Below, piece by piece: positions 1 through 5,418 of a stretch of 5,418 nt of DNA (position 1 is its first letter; the number at the start of each line of letters is the position of its first letter). The stretch covers positions 1-5,418 of the forward strand of contig SHWK01000081.1 in the NCBI GenBank assembly GCA_009693885.1, in the 5' to 3' direction. The translations under genes were made by a program, and so were the position numbers. Source of the DNA: Rickettsiales bacterium. Lineage in GTDB: Bacteria > Pseudomonadota > Alphaproteobacteria > Rickettsiales > UBA1997. The notes below the pieces were generated by a model. It saw only the letters and a list, made by a program, of their open reading frames with translations, was not told where the DNA came from and searched no databases.

Positions 1-1
1 G

Positions 2-70
2 CAGAAATTTTCGTTACTTGAAACTACGAATATGAACATTGCCAGCAGGTGGTATACTAAAAAAATGTAA
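2..70 (+). CDS. Possible C-terminal end of an upstream gene (partial)
   Basis: The second forward frame is open from the window edge to a TAA at 68-70 and reads as 22 residues ending in NIASRWYTKKM. No family is recognisable from so short a piece. It may be the tail of a gene beginning outside the window, and the next ORF begins 30 bases after its stop, as in an operon. An open frame of this length can occur by chance in AT-rich DNA, so this is a weak call. Confidence 0.2.
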   Translation, partial: QKFSLLETTNMNIASRWYTKKM

Positions 71-100
71 CTGCATTAACCAAAAAATTTAAGGAGAAAA

Positions 101-154
101 ATGAATTCTAAAAATAATATTTTACTTGGTCTTGACGCTGATAATAAAATTTGA
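101..154 (+). CDS. Very short ORF (17 codons) with a good ribosome binding site; leader peptide or truncated gene start
   Basis: AAGGAG at 91-96 lies four bases before the ATG at 101, the best Shine-Dalgarno match in the window. The frame reads MNSKNNILLGLDADNKI and stops at TGA 152-154. The product matches no family I know. It has no membrane segment or run of one amino acid that would suggest an attenuation leader. Because most genes here lack such a clear ribosome binding site, the ORF may be a real small protein, or the surviving start of a gene cut off by rearrangement before katG. If TGA were read through, the frame would end two codons later, so recoding does not rescue a longer protein. 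Confidence 0.3.
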   Translation: MNSKNNILLGLDADNKI

Positions 155-303
155 TATTCATAATTTAAGTTATTTTGTGCTTTTAGGCTACATAAAGTAA
201 AACATATTAGGATTATAATTAATTTAATTTTACTTATATTGCCTTCTAATTATTTTTACTTTCGAAATTTTATCAGATCACCTAATTAACAAATTTATTA
301 ATC
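155..303 (+). promoter_or_regulatory. AT-rich leader upstream of katG
   Basis: This stretch holds no convincing gene and should carry the katG promoter. TATAAT at 214-219 is a perfect -10 hexamer, but no good -35 lies 16-18 bases upstream (only CATAAA near 191-196). It is therefore either an activator-dependent promoter or a chance match in AT-rich DNA. No OxyR- or Fur-like site could be recognised by eye. The bases just before the katG ATG (ATTAACAAATTTATTAATC) contain no Shine-Dalgarno sequence. Confidence 0.3.
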
Positions 304-2532
304 ATGAAAATAAATAAATTTCTTTTAATCACTTCCCTTGCAATTGCAGGATGCTCAGCTCCAAAACATCATCCTAATCACACTAGTTTTGACGCAAAAC
401 CAAATGAATTTTGGTGGCCAAATAAAGTAAATTTATCTCCGCTTCGCTCTCAGGCTGCTGAATCAAATCCTTATGGTGGCAACTATAATTATGCCAAAGA
501 ATTTTCTAAAATCGACATTGAGGCTCTTAAGAAAGATATCAAAAAAGTAATGATTACATCGCAAGATTGGTGGCCCGCTGATTATGGAAATTATGGGCCG
601 TTCTTTATTCGTATGGCGTGGCATAGCGCAGGAACCTACAGAATGGAAGATGGGCGCGGGGGAGCTGGTGGCGGGCAACAACGCTTTGAACCACTTAACA
701 GTTGGCCAGATAATGCAAGTTTGGATAAGGCCCGACGCTTGCTTTGGCCAGTTAAACAAAAATATGGCAGCAAACTTTCTTGGGCTGATTTGATGGTGCT
801 TTCCAGCAATGTTGCTCTTGAATCAATGGGATTCAAAACCATGGGATTTGCTGGTGGCAGAGCTGATGATTTTGAGCCTGATTTAGTTTATTGGGGTCCA
901 GAAAATAAATTTATGGCAAGTGATCGTTTTGATAAAAATGGTAAGTTAGTAAAAAATCTTGGCGCAACAACAATGGGTTTGATTTATGTAAATCCTGAAG
1001 GACCAAACGGTAATGGTGATCCAATTTCAGCGGCCGCACAAATTCGCGAAACTTTTGGCAATATGGCGATGAATGATGAAGAAACCGTCGCTTTGATTGC
1101 AGGTGGACACACTTTTGGTAAAAATCACGGCGCACATAAAGTTAATAAATGTGTTGGCGCTGAACCTGCTGGAAGTGAAATTGAAGCTCAAGGTTTTGGT
1201 TGGAAAAATAAATGCGGCAGCGGTAAAGGTGCTGATACCATAACCAGCGGTTTGGAAGGTGCGTGGAATGCTAATCCAACTAAATGGACGATGGGTTATT
1301 TAAACACTTTATTTGCTTACAACTGGGTTCAAACTAGAAGCCCGGCTGGCGCAATTCAGTGGATTCCTGAAAAAAACCAAGCAGCTAATACCGTTCTTGA
1401 CGCGCATGATTCTTCAAAAAAACATGCTCCAATTATGTTAACTACAGATTTGTCACTAAAAGAAGATCCAAAATATCGCGAAATTTCCAAACGCTTTTTA
1501 GAAAATCCAAAAGAATTTGAAAAAGCTTTTTCTCAGGCTTGGTTTAAGTTGACTCACCGCGATATGGGACCACGCGCCAGATATGTAGGTAAAGATTCGC
1601 CAAAAGAAGTTTTGATTTGGCAAGATCCAATTCCTGAAGTTAAATATGCGTTAATTAATACTTCAGAAATTGAAGATTTAAAAACCAAAATTCTGAAATC
1701 TGGATTAACTACAAGCGAACTGGTTAAAACTGCTTGGGCCTCTGCCGCATCTTTCCGTATTACTGACATGCGTGGTGGAGCTAACGGTGCACGTGTTCGC
1801 CTAGAACCACAAAAAGATTGGCAGGTTAATAATCCGCAAGAATTAGCAAAATCTCTTAAAGTTTTAGAAAAAATCCAAAGTGATTTTAACAAAACCTTAA
1901 CTGGCGGCAAAAAAGTTTCTCTTGCTGATGTTATTGTTCTTGGCGGAAATGCTGCGATTGAAAAAGCAGCGCATGATGCTGGCTTTAATATCAAGGTTCC
2001 TTTTCAAGTTGGCAGAGGTGATGCAAAGCAAACGCAGACAGATACTAAAGCATTTGCAGCTTTAGAACCTAAAGCTGATGGTTTCAGAAACTATTATGGC
2101 AAAGATGCCGTGGTTTCGCCAATTAATGCCTTGATTGATCGCGCTTACCTGCTTGATTTGAGAGCTCCAGAAATGACTGCACTTCTTGGTGGCATGAGGG
2201 TTTTGGGTGCAAATTCAGATAATTCTGAATATGGAATTTTAACCAAAAAACCTGGCACACTTACCAATGATTTCTTTATTAATTTGCTTGATATGTCAGT
2301 TGAGTGGAAAAAGTCCGACCAGCTTGAAGGAATCTATGAAGCTCACGACAGAAAAACTGACGAAGTTAAATGGAAGGCAACTCCAGTTGATTTAGTGTTT
2401 GGCTCAAACTCTGAACTTCGCACAATTGCTGAAGTTTATGCAAGCAATGATGGAAAGGAAAAATTTGTCAAAGACTTTGTAAAAGCTTGGACAAAGGTTA
2501 TGAATGCAGATCACTTTGATTTGAAGAGATAA
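304..2532 (+). CDS. katG: Catalase-peroxidase KatG, predicted exported lipoprotein
   Basis: This bifunctional heme enzyme breaks down hydrogen peroxide by catalase and peroxidase reactions. At 742 residues it is full length for the two-domain family. The N-terminal heme domain has the distal R103-W106-H107 (RMAWH), proximal H269 (GGHTFGK) and its partner D382. The family's Trp-Tyr-Met crosslink is present as W106, Y228 ([12 protein letters not shown]) and M254, and the mobile arginine is probably R419 (THRDMGP). TSG at 314-316 matches the heme-access region around Ser315 of the mycobacterial enzyme. The non-heme C-terminal domain runs from about residue 440 to the end. Residues 1-17 are a lipoprotein signal: K2 and K5, a hydrophobic core, then the lipobox IAGC with C17. 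Serine follows the cysteine, which by the Lol +2 rule favours the outer membrane. Most KatG proteins are cytoplasmic; exported ones such as KatP exist. Apart from C17 the only cysteines are C283 and C304, a likely disulfide. The start is supported because conserved KatG sequence (NEFWWPN) begins at residue 34, just after the signal and a linker with H22, H23 and H26. It converges on copB. Confidence 0.96.
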   Translation: MKINKFLLITSLAIAGCSAPKHHPNHTSFDAKPNEFWWPNKVNLSPLRSQAAESNPYGGNYNYAKEFSKIDIEALKKDIKKVMITSQDWWPADYGNYGPFFIRMAWHSAGTYRMEDGRGGAGGGQQRFEPLNSWPDNASLDKARRLLWPVKQKYGSKLSWADLMVLSSNVALESMGFKTMGFAGGRADDFEPDLVYWGPENKFMASDRFDKNGKLVKNLGATTMGLIYVNPEGPNGNGDPISAAAQIRETFGNMAMNDEETVALIAGGHTFGKNHGAHKVNKCVGAEPAGSEIEAQGFGWKNKCGSGKGADTITSGLEGAWNANPTKWTMGYLNTLFAYNWVQTRSPAGAIQWIPEKNQAANTVLDAHDSSKKHAPIMLTTDLSLKEDPKYREISKRFLENPKEFEKAFSQAWFKLTHRDMGPRARYVGKDSPKEVLIWQDPIPEVKYALINTSEIEDLKTKILKSGLTTSELVKTAWASAASFRITDMRGGANGARVRLEPQKDWQVNNPQELAKSLKVLEKIQSDFNKTLTGGKKVSLADVIVLGGNAAIEKAAHDAGFNIKVPFQVGRGDAKQTQTDTKAFAALEPKADGFRNYYGKDAVVSPINALIDRAYLLDLRAPEMTALLGGMRVLGANSDNSEYGILTKKPGTLTNDFFINLLDMSVEWKKSDQLEGIYEAHDRKTDEVKWKATPVDLVFGSNSELRTIAEVYASNDGKEKFVKDFVKAWTKVMNADHFDLKR

Positions 2533-2581
2533 AAATTTGAATGAGAGTTTTTACGCACCAACCCAAAGTTTTATTAACCTC

Positions 2582-2622
2582 ATTGTTGAATAAGCCCTAC
2601 CACACAAGGTTTATTCAACAAT
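2582..2622. repeat. Long inverted repeat (hairpin) between convergent katG and copB
   Basis: ATTGTTGAATAA at 2582-2593 is the exact reverse complement of 2611-2622. The stem extends inward by one G-T and two C-G pairs to 15 pairs around an 11-base loop (2597-2607). Its place between two gene ends suggests a role in ending or protecting both transcripts. No T-run follows on either strand, so it is not a standard intrinsic terminator. The arm core TTGTTGAATAA also resembles, from memory, the terminal repeats of IS903-type insertion sequences, so a tiny remnant or miniature element is an alternative. No flanking direct repeat is seen. Confidence 0.6.
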
Positions 2623-2692
2623 AGGAGGGAGAAATTATAGCTCTCAGCAGAATTTTAGACGATTTTTTAGCAAAAGAATCTGCCAAACCTTA

Positions 2693-3433
2693 CTAAAATC
2701 TTAATCTTATCCCTGCGGCAACAATAAAATTATCAACTCTTTGGCCAAGTTGTTTTGCTAAATCTGCTGTACCAAAAGTTTTGGTATGATAGCGAAGCGC
2801 AGAATACGTAGCAAATTTTCTGGTGATTTCGTAGCGGGTTTCGACTCCGATTTCTAAATCAGAAATACCGGATTTAACTTCCAATTCATTCACATCTTGT
2901 GCAAAAAGTTCGGTCTCAAAATAAGGCTGCGTGATCAGTTTCTGCGTAATAAAAATATCAACTTCCTGCTTTAATCTGGCGCTGTAATTACCTTTCTCAC
3001 TCAGAAAAACCTGCGCTTTGGTTTCAAACATTTGCGGGGCAAGACCTTCAAATCCAATGGTTAAATAACTTAGTTTATGCGTGGTAAAGTCGGTGCTGAA
3101 ATCGTGAGAAACACCAATTTGTGCATCCCAGAACTGTGCAAAATTGTGACTATATAGCGCTTGGGCTTCAAATTTTTCTTCATATTTTCCGTAATTTTTC
3201 TTTTCGGAATTAATCCATAAGCGGTTGTAATCACCGCCAACCCAACCAGAAAGATCGAAGCCTTTTGATCTGCCATCACGCGCCTCACCAACATCAGCCT
3301 CTAAAGTAAAGGCATGATAAATCTGTTGATGATCGTCTCCATGATTCATTCCTTGTTTTGCTTCTTGAGCAAAAGCAATTCCGCCAAAGAAGAAAAATAA
3401 CAAAGATGCTTTTAAGAAGAATTTTATTTTCAT
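2693..3433 (-). CDS. copB: Copper resistance outer-membrane protein CopB (PcoB family)
   Basis: CopB/PcoB proteins are outer-membrane beta-barrels that work with the periplasmic oxidase CopA in copper tolerance; their exact role (copper binding or export) is not settled. The 246-residue product has a Sec signal peptide (K2, K4, K8, then a Phe-rich core) with likely cleavage after AFA at residue 22. A short His/Met segment follows (MNHGDDHQQIYH, residues 29-40), much smaller than the Met/His-rich N-terminal region common in the family. Family landmarks are GGDYNRLW (66-73), QPYFETELFAQD (169-180), SGISDLEIGVETRYEI (188-203) and the C-terminal AAGIRLRF, which ends in Phe as barrel proteins usually do. 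Alternating polar and hydrophobic strands fill the rest, and there are no cysteines. It starts inside the copA stop codon (TAATG), so the two genes are almost certainly co-transcribed and translationally coupled. Length is on the short side, mostly through the reduced N-terminal region. Confidence 0.93.
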   Translation of the reverse strand: MKIKFFLKASLLFFFFGGIAFAQEAKQGMNHGDDHQQIYHAFTLEADVGEARDGRSKGFDLSGWVGGDYNRLWINSEKKNYGKYEEKFEAQALYSHNFAQFWDAQIGVSHDFSTDFTTHKLSYLTIGFEGLAPQMFETKAQVFLSEKGNYSARLKQEVDIFITQKLITQPYFETELFAQDVNELEVKSGISDLEIGVETRYEITRKFATYSALRYHTKTFGTADLAKQLGQRVDNFIVAAGIRLRF

Positions 3434-3445
3434 TATTTACCTTCT
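3431..3445 (-). promoter_or_regulatory. copA stop / copB start overlap with ribosome binding site
   Basis: On the minus strand AGAAGG (3445-3440) lies six bases before the copB ATG (3433-3431). The copA stop TAA shares its last base with that ATG, giving TAATG. This arrangement is typical of translational coupling, where ribosomes ending copA re-initiate on copB. It also fixes the copB start, since no other Met codon near the signal peptide fits. Confidence 0.8.
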
Positions 3446-4959
3446 TTATCAACAGTAACGCTGGTCATCATGCCGCTTGCCATGTGAAGAAGTAAGTGGC
3501 AATGGAAAGCCCATTCGCCGGCTTCATCAGCAGTTAAAAGCAGCGAGACAGTTTGTGCCGGCGGAACAATCACTGTATGTTTATTCGGCATCCATTGCAT
3601 GGTCTGACCATTTTCAAGTTGCATGAACATGCCATGAAGATGGATTGGATGCGCCATCATGGTTTCGTTAACAAATTTCAAGCGCACACGCTCACCATAT
3701 TTTAGATGCGTTGGTTTAAGAAATTTCTTGCCGTTAATCGTCCAGATATAACGATTCATGCTGCCACCGAATTTGAATTCGATTTCGCGAGTTGGTGTTC
3801 TTAAGTCTTTTTGAGGATGAAGAGAATTTAGATCAGAATATTCTAGTGCCTTATTGCCTTTGGGAGTGCCGCGCTCAGCCCAGCCGCTTTTTATATTATT
3901 TATCCCTTTGGCCATATCCATTCCTTCCATTGCCATATCAGCCATTGTTAAAACTGCCCTTGATCGCATTGGTGGAATTTTTCCAGCCATTCCCATTTTA
4001 GGGGCTAGAGTTCCTCTAGCATAACCAGTGCGGTCAATTGATTCAGCAAAAATTGTGTAAGCTTTTTCTTCTATTGGTTCGACCATCACATCATAAGTTT
4101 CGGCAACACCAAAACGGAATTCATCAATTGTAGTTGGTTTAACTGGCTGACCATCCGCTTCCACTAATTTCATTTTTAAACCAGGGATTGAAACGTCATA
4201 AATTGTCATCGCCGAAGCGTTGATGAAGCGAAGTTTTATACTTTCGCCTTTCTTGAAAATTTCTGTCCAGTTTTGATCGGCAGTTTTTCCATTAACCAAG
4301 AAGTGATATTTTGCAACATCAGATAAATCCGTAGGGTCCATGCGCATTGAACCCCAGTCCATATAATCACGTAGTGTAGCAGAAAATCCGTTCTTTTTTA
4401 TATCAGAAAAAAAAGTAAAAATTGTGCGCTTGTTGTAGTTGTAATATCCAGAATCAATTTTGAGATTGTTTAAAATCGTATTTGGGTTTTCTTCGCTGAA
4501 ATCAGAAAGAACGATGACATAATCACGATCAGTTTTAGTTTCGCTTGGTTCAATCACAATTGAACCATATGCTCCTTGAGCTTCCTGCAAGTTAGAATGT
4601 GAGTGATACCAGTAAGTTCCCTTTTGACGAATTTTAAATTTATAGGTAAAAATTGTGTGTGGTGCGATGCCATGAAATCCATTTAAGCCAGGCACGCCAT
4701 CAAATTGGCCATCAAGCAAAATTCCGTGCCAGTGAATAGAGGTTGTTTCATCCATTGAGTTTTTTACATTCATTATGACATCTTCGCCTTCCTTGAAGTG
4801 TAATGTTGGGCCAGGAATTGATCCGTTTATTGTAACTGCTTCAACCGCTTTTCCTGCGATGAATACATTCTGTTGTTTAATTTCTAAATCGTAGCTTTTG
4901 GCGAAAGCTGATGAGGCATAAATCACGAATAGAACCGTTAAAAGAATTTTTTGCATCAT
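3433..4959 (-). CDS. copA: Periplasmic multicopper oxidase CopA (PcoA family), short form
   Basis: This copper-resistance multicopper oxidase is thought to oxidise Cu(I) to less toxic Cu(II) and to bind copper in the periplasm. It is not the P-type ATPase that shares the name CopA. All copper-site motifs are present: HWHG (76-79), YWYHSH (116-121), HPIHLHG (437-443) and HCHLLLHMASGM (486-497). These give eight type 2/3 histidines (76, 78, 119, 121, 440, 442, 486, 488) and a type 1 site of H437, C487, H492 and M497. C487 is the only cysteine. Three cupredoxin domains are implied: roughly 22-140, a middle domain to about 310, and 390-508. Internal sequence such as FINASAMTIYDVSIPGLKMK and GYARGTLAP is typical of CopA. 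The linker has a modest Met-rich patch (M322, M324, M331, M339, M342, M344, M347, M349). At 508 residues it is shorter than the roughly 600 usual for the family. The signal peptide (cleavage after AFA, residue 20) lacks the twin arginine of typical CopA and looks Sec-type. Two adjacent ATGs (4959 and 4956) are possible starts; neither has a clear ribosome binding site. Confidence 0.95.
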   Translation of the reverse strand: MMQKILLTVLFVIYASSAFAKSYDLEIKQQNVFIAGKAVEAVTINGSIPGPTLHFKEGEDVIMNVKNSMDETTSIHWHGILLDGQFDGVPGLNGFHGIAPHTIFTYKFKIRQKGTYWYHSHSNLQEAQGAYGSIVIEPSETKTDRDYVIVLSDFSEENPNTILNNLKIDSGYYNYNKRTIFTFFSDIKKNGFSATLRDYMDWGSMRMDPTDLSDVAKYHFLVNGKTADQNWTEIFKKGESIKLRFINASAMTIYDVSIPGLKMKLVEADGQPVKPTTIDEFRFGVAETYDVMVEPIEEKAYTIFAESIDRTGYARGTLAPKMGMAGKIPPMRSRAVLTMADMAMEGMDMAKGINNIKSGWAERGTPKGNKALEYSDLNSLHPQKDLRTPTREIEFKFGGSMNRYIWTINGKKFLKPTHLKYGERVRLKFVNETMMAHPIHLHGMFMQLENGQTMQWMPNKHTVIVPPAQTVSLLLTADEAGEWAFHCHLLLHMASGMMTSVTVDKEGK

Positions 4960-4983
4960 GTTTTTAAATTTTAAAATTTATAG

Positions 4984-5017
4984 TTGATATATACTATATG
5001 GTAGTATAGTATATAAT
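4984..5017 (+). promoter_or_regulatory. Predicted promoter of the csoR-like regulator
   Basis: TTGATA (4984-4989) with TAGTAT (5007-5012) gives a 17-base spacer. A perfect TATAAT (5012-5017) is an alternative -10, but its matching -35 position reads only ATATAC. Either way the promoter overlaps the palindrome, which predicts that the regulator represses its own gene. AT-rich sequence makes the exact hexamers uncertain. Confidence 0.45.
4988..5015. promoter_or_regulatory. Palindromic operator, probable CsoR-family binding site
   Basis: TATATACTATA (4988-4998) and TATAGTATATA (5005-5015) are perfect 11-base inverted repeats around the centre TGGTAG. CsoR/RcnR-family repressors bind sites with a short G- or C-rich centre flanked by AT-rich inverted repeats. 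This fits that layout, though the G tract is very short (two G). The site lies midway between copA and the regulator gene and overlaps promoter elements facing both ways. The assignment to the neighbouring regulator rests on position and symmetry. Confidence 0.7.
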
Positions 5018-5022
5018 GTCAA
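4993..5022 (-). promoter_or_regulatory. Predicted copAB promoter
   Basis: Reading the minus strand, a perfect -35 TTGACA (5022-5017) is followed after 18 bases by TATAGT (4998-4993), a good -10. This predicts transcription starting near 4986 and an untranslated leader of under 30 bases before the copA ATG. The spacer and -10 lie within the palindromic operator, so a bound repressor would block RNA polymerase directly. Confidence 0.65.
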
Positions 5023-5059
5023 TGGGTTGACTTAATTAAAAATATCTAAAAATAAAACT

Positions 5060-5398
5060 ATGAGTAAAAATCTAAATAAATCCTTAGTCATTCCTAAAAA
5101 AAAGAAGAGTTGCTGCGGAACCACAAAACATCCCGATCACAACAATTTATTGCCAAACCTAAATCGTATCTCTGGACAGATTGAAGGAATCAAAAAAATG
5201 ATCACTGAACGGCGTTACTGCCCTGATATTTTGCAACAGCTCAAATCCGCAAAATCAGCTATCGCTTCAATTGCAGCCACTATGCTGGAAGCTCATCTAG
5301 ATTCATGTGTGGTAGATGCCTTCAATTCACAAAATGAGCGCGAGAAAACCAAGAAAATTTCTGAATTAAAAATTTTATATCGTCGATTTAACAGTTAA
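5060..5398 (+). CDS. csoR: CsoR-family (DUF156) copper-sensing repressor
   Basis: This is a small all-helical metal-sensing transcription repressor that releases DNA when metal binds. The family core runs from about residue 30 to the end: LNRISGQIEGIKKMI (34-48), RRYCPDILQQL (51-61) and a long helix to AHLDSC (78-83). C54, H79 and C83 have the same spacing (25 and 4 residues) as the Cu(I) ligands C36-H61-C65 of mycobacterial CsoR, favouring copper over the nickel or formaldehyde sensors RcnR and FrmR. The 112 residues include a tail of about 25 residues before the core with KKKKSCCG (13-20) and H24, H27. This tail is Lys-rich and could help bind DNA or carry extra metal ligands. It is encoded partly by a run of eight A (5096-5103). 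The gene is transcribed away from copAB with a shared control region of 100 bases, which supports its role as their repressor. The ATG at 5060 has no Shine-Dalgarno sequence, but the next in-frame Met (47) would delete part of the conserved core. Confidence 0.9.
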   Translation: MSKNLNKSLVIPKKKKSCCGTTKHPDHNNLLPNLNRISGQIEGIKKMITERRYCPDILQQLKSAKSAIASIAATMLEAHLDSCVVDAFNSQNEREKTKKISELKILYRRFNS

Positions 5399-5418
5399 AT
5401 ATTGGTCACTTATTTAAT

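Noticed and set aside
101..160. TGA read as tryptophan (alternative genetic code)
   Set aside because: Reading through TGA at 152-154 adds only two codons before TAA, and all four main genes are intact with standard stops and TGG for Trp.
132..160. TTGACG-17-TATTCA as a katG promoter
   Set aside because: The -10 match is poor and it lies within the small ORF; it is no better than other chance matches in this AT-rich region.
1554..1994. Open frame of 146 codons on the minus strand inside katG
   Set aside because: It lies antisense to strongly conserved KatG sequence, has no family features and reads as a composition shadow of the real gene.
2647..2683. GCAGA / TCTGC inverted repeat downstream of copB as a terminator
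   Set aside because: The stem is only five solid pairs with a 27-base loop and no T-run follows on either strand.
2625..2696. Short open frame after AGGAGG (2623-2628) reading IIALSRILDDFLAKESAKPY
   Set aside because: It has no ATG, GTG or TTG start at the right spacing (only ATT) and no recognisable family. It could be a gene remnant but is too short to support.
3070..3294. Minus-strand open frame overlapping copB in another frame
   Set aside because: The copB frame carries the signal peptide and family motifs across this stretch; the alternative frame has none.

Overview
The window comes from an AT-rich, Gram-negative bacterium. Signals for this are a lipoprotein signal on the first gene, two Sec signal peptides, and an outer-membrane beta-barrel protein ending in Phe. 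The copper genes are of the proteobacterial CopA/CopB (PcoA/PcoB) type, so a low-GC proteobacterium is the best guess. The sequence alone does not settle the class or genus. Translation starts carry little Shine-Dalgarno signal except at copB and at one tiny upstream ORF.

Layout: positions 1-303 hold a possible C-terminal gene tail, a 17-codon ORF with a good ribosome binding site, and AT-rich leader DNA. Positions 304-2532 (+) encode a complete catalase-peroxidase (KatG) with a lipoprotein signal, which predicts an exported, membrane-anchored enzyme. Positions 2533-2692 are a convergent gap with a strong 15-pair hairpin. Positions 2693-4959 (-) are a two-gene copper-resistance operon, copA (multicopper oxidase) then copB (outer-membrane protein), joined by a TAATG stop/start overlap. 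Positions 4960-5059 are a divergent control region with a 28-bp near-perfect palindrome lying inside promoter-like sequences for both directions. Positions 5060-5398 (+) encode a CsoR-family (DUF156) regulator with the Cys-His-Cys copper(I) ligand spacing.

How it fits together (inference): the regulator should sit on the palindrome and hold down both copAB and itself until copper(I) binds. CopA would then oxidise or sequester periplasmic copper, with CopB acting at the outer membrane. KatG is a separate convergent unit, but if exported it would remove peroxide in the same compartment where copper makes peroxide most damaging. The most unusual points are the lipoprotein KatG with its lone cysteine pair, the short CopA carrying a Sec-type rather than Tat-type signal, and the clear operator/promoter overlap. 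I see no wholly new system, CRISPR array, RNA gene or intact mobile element.
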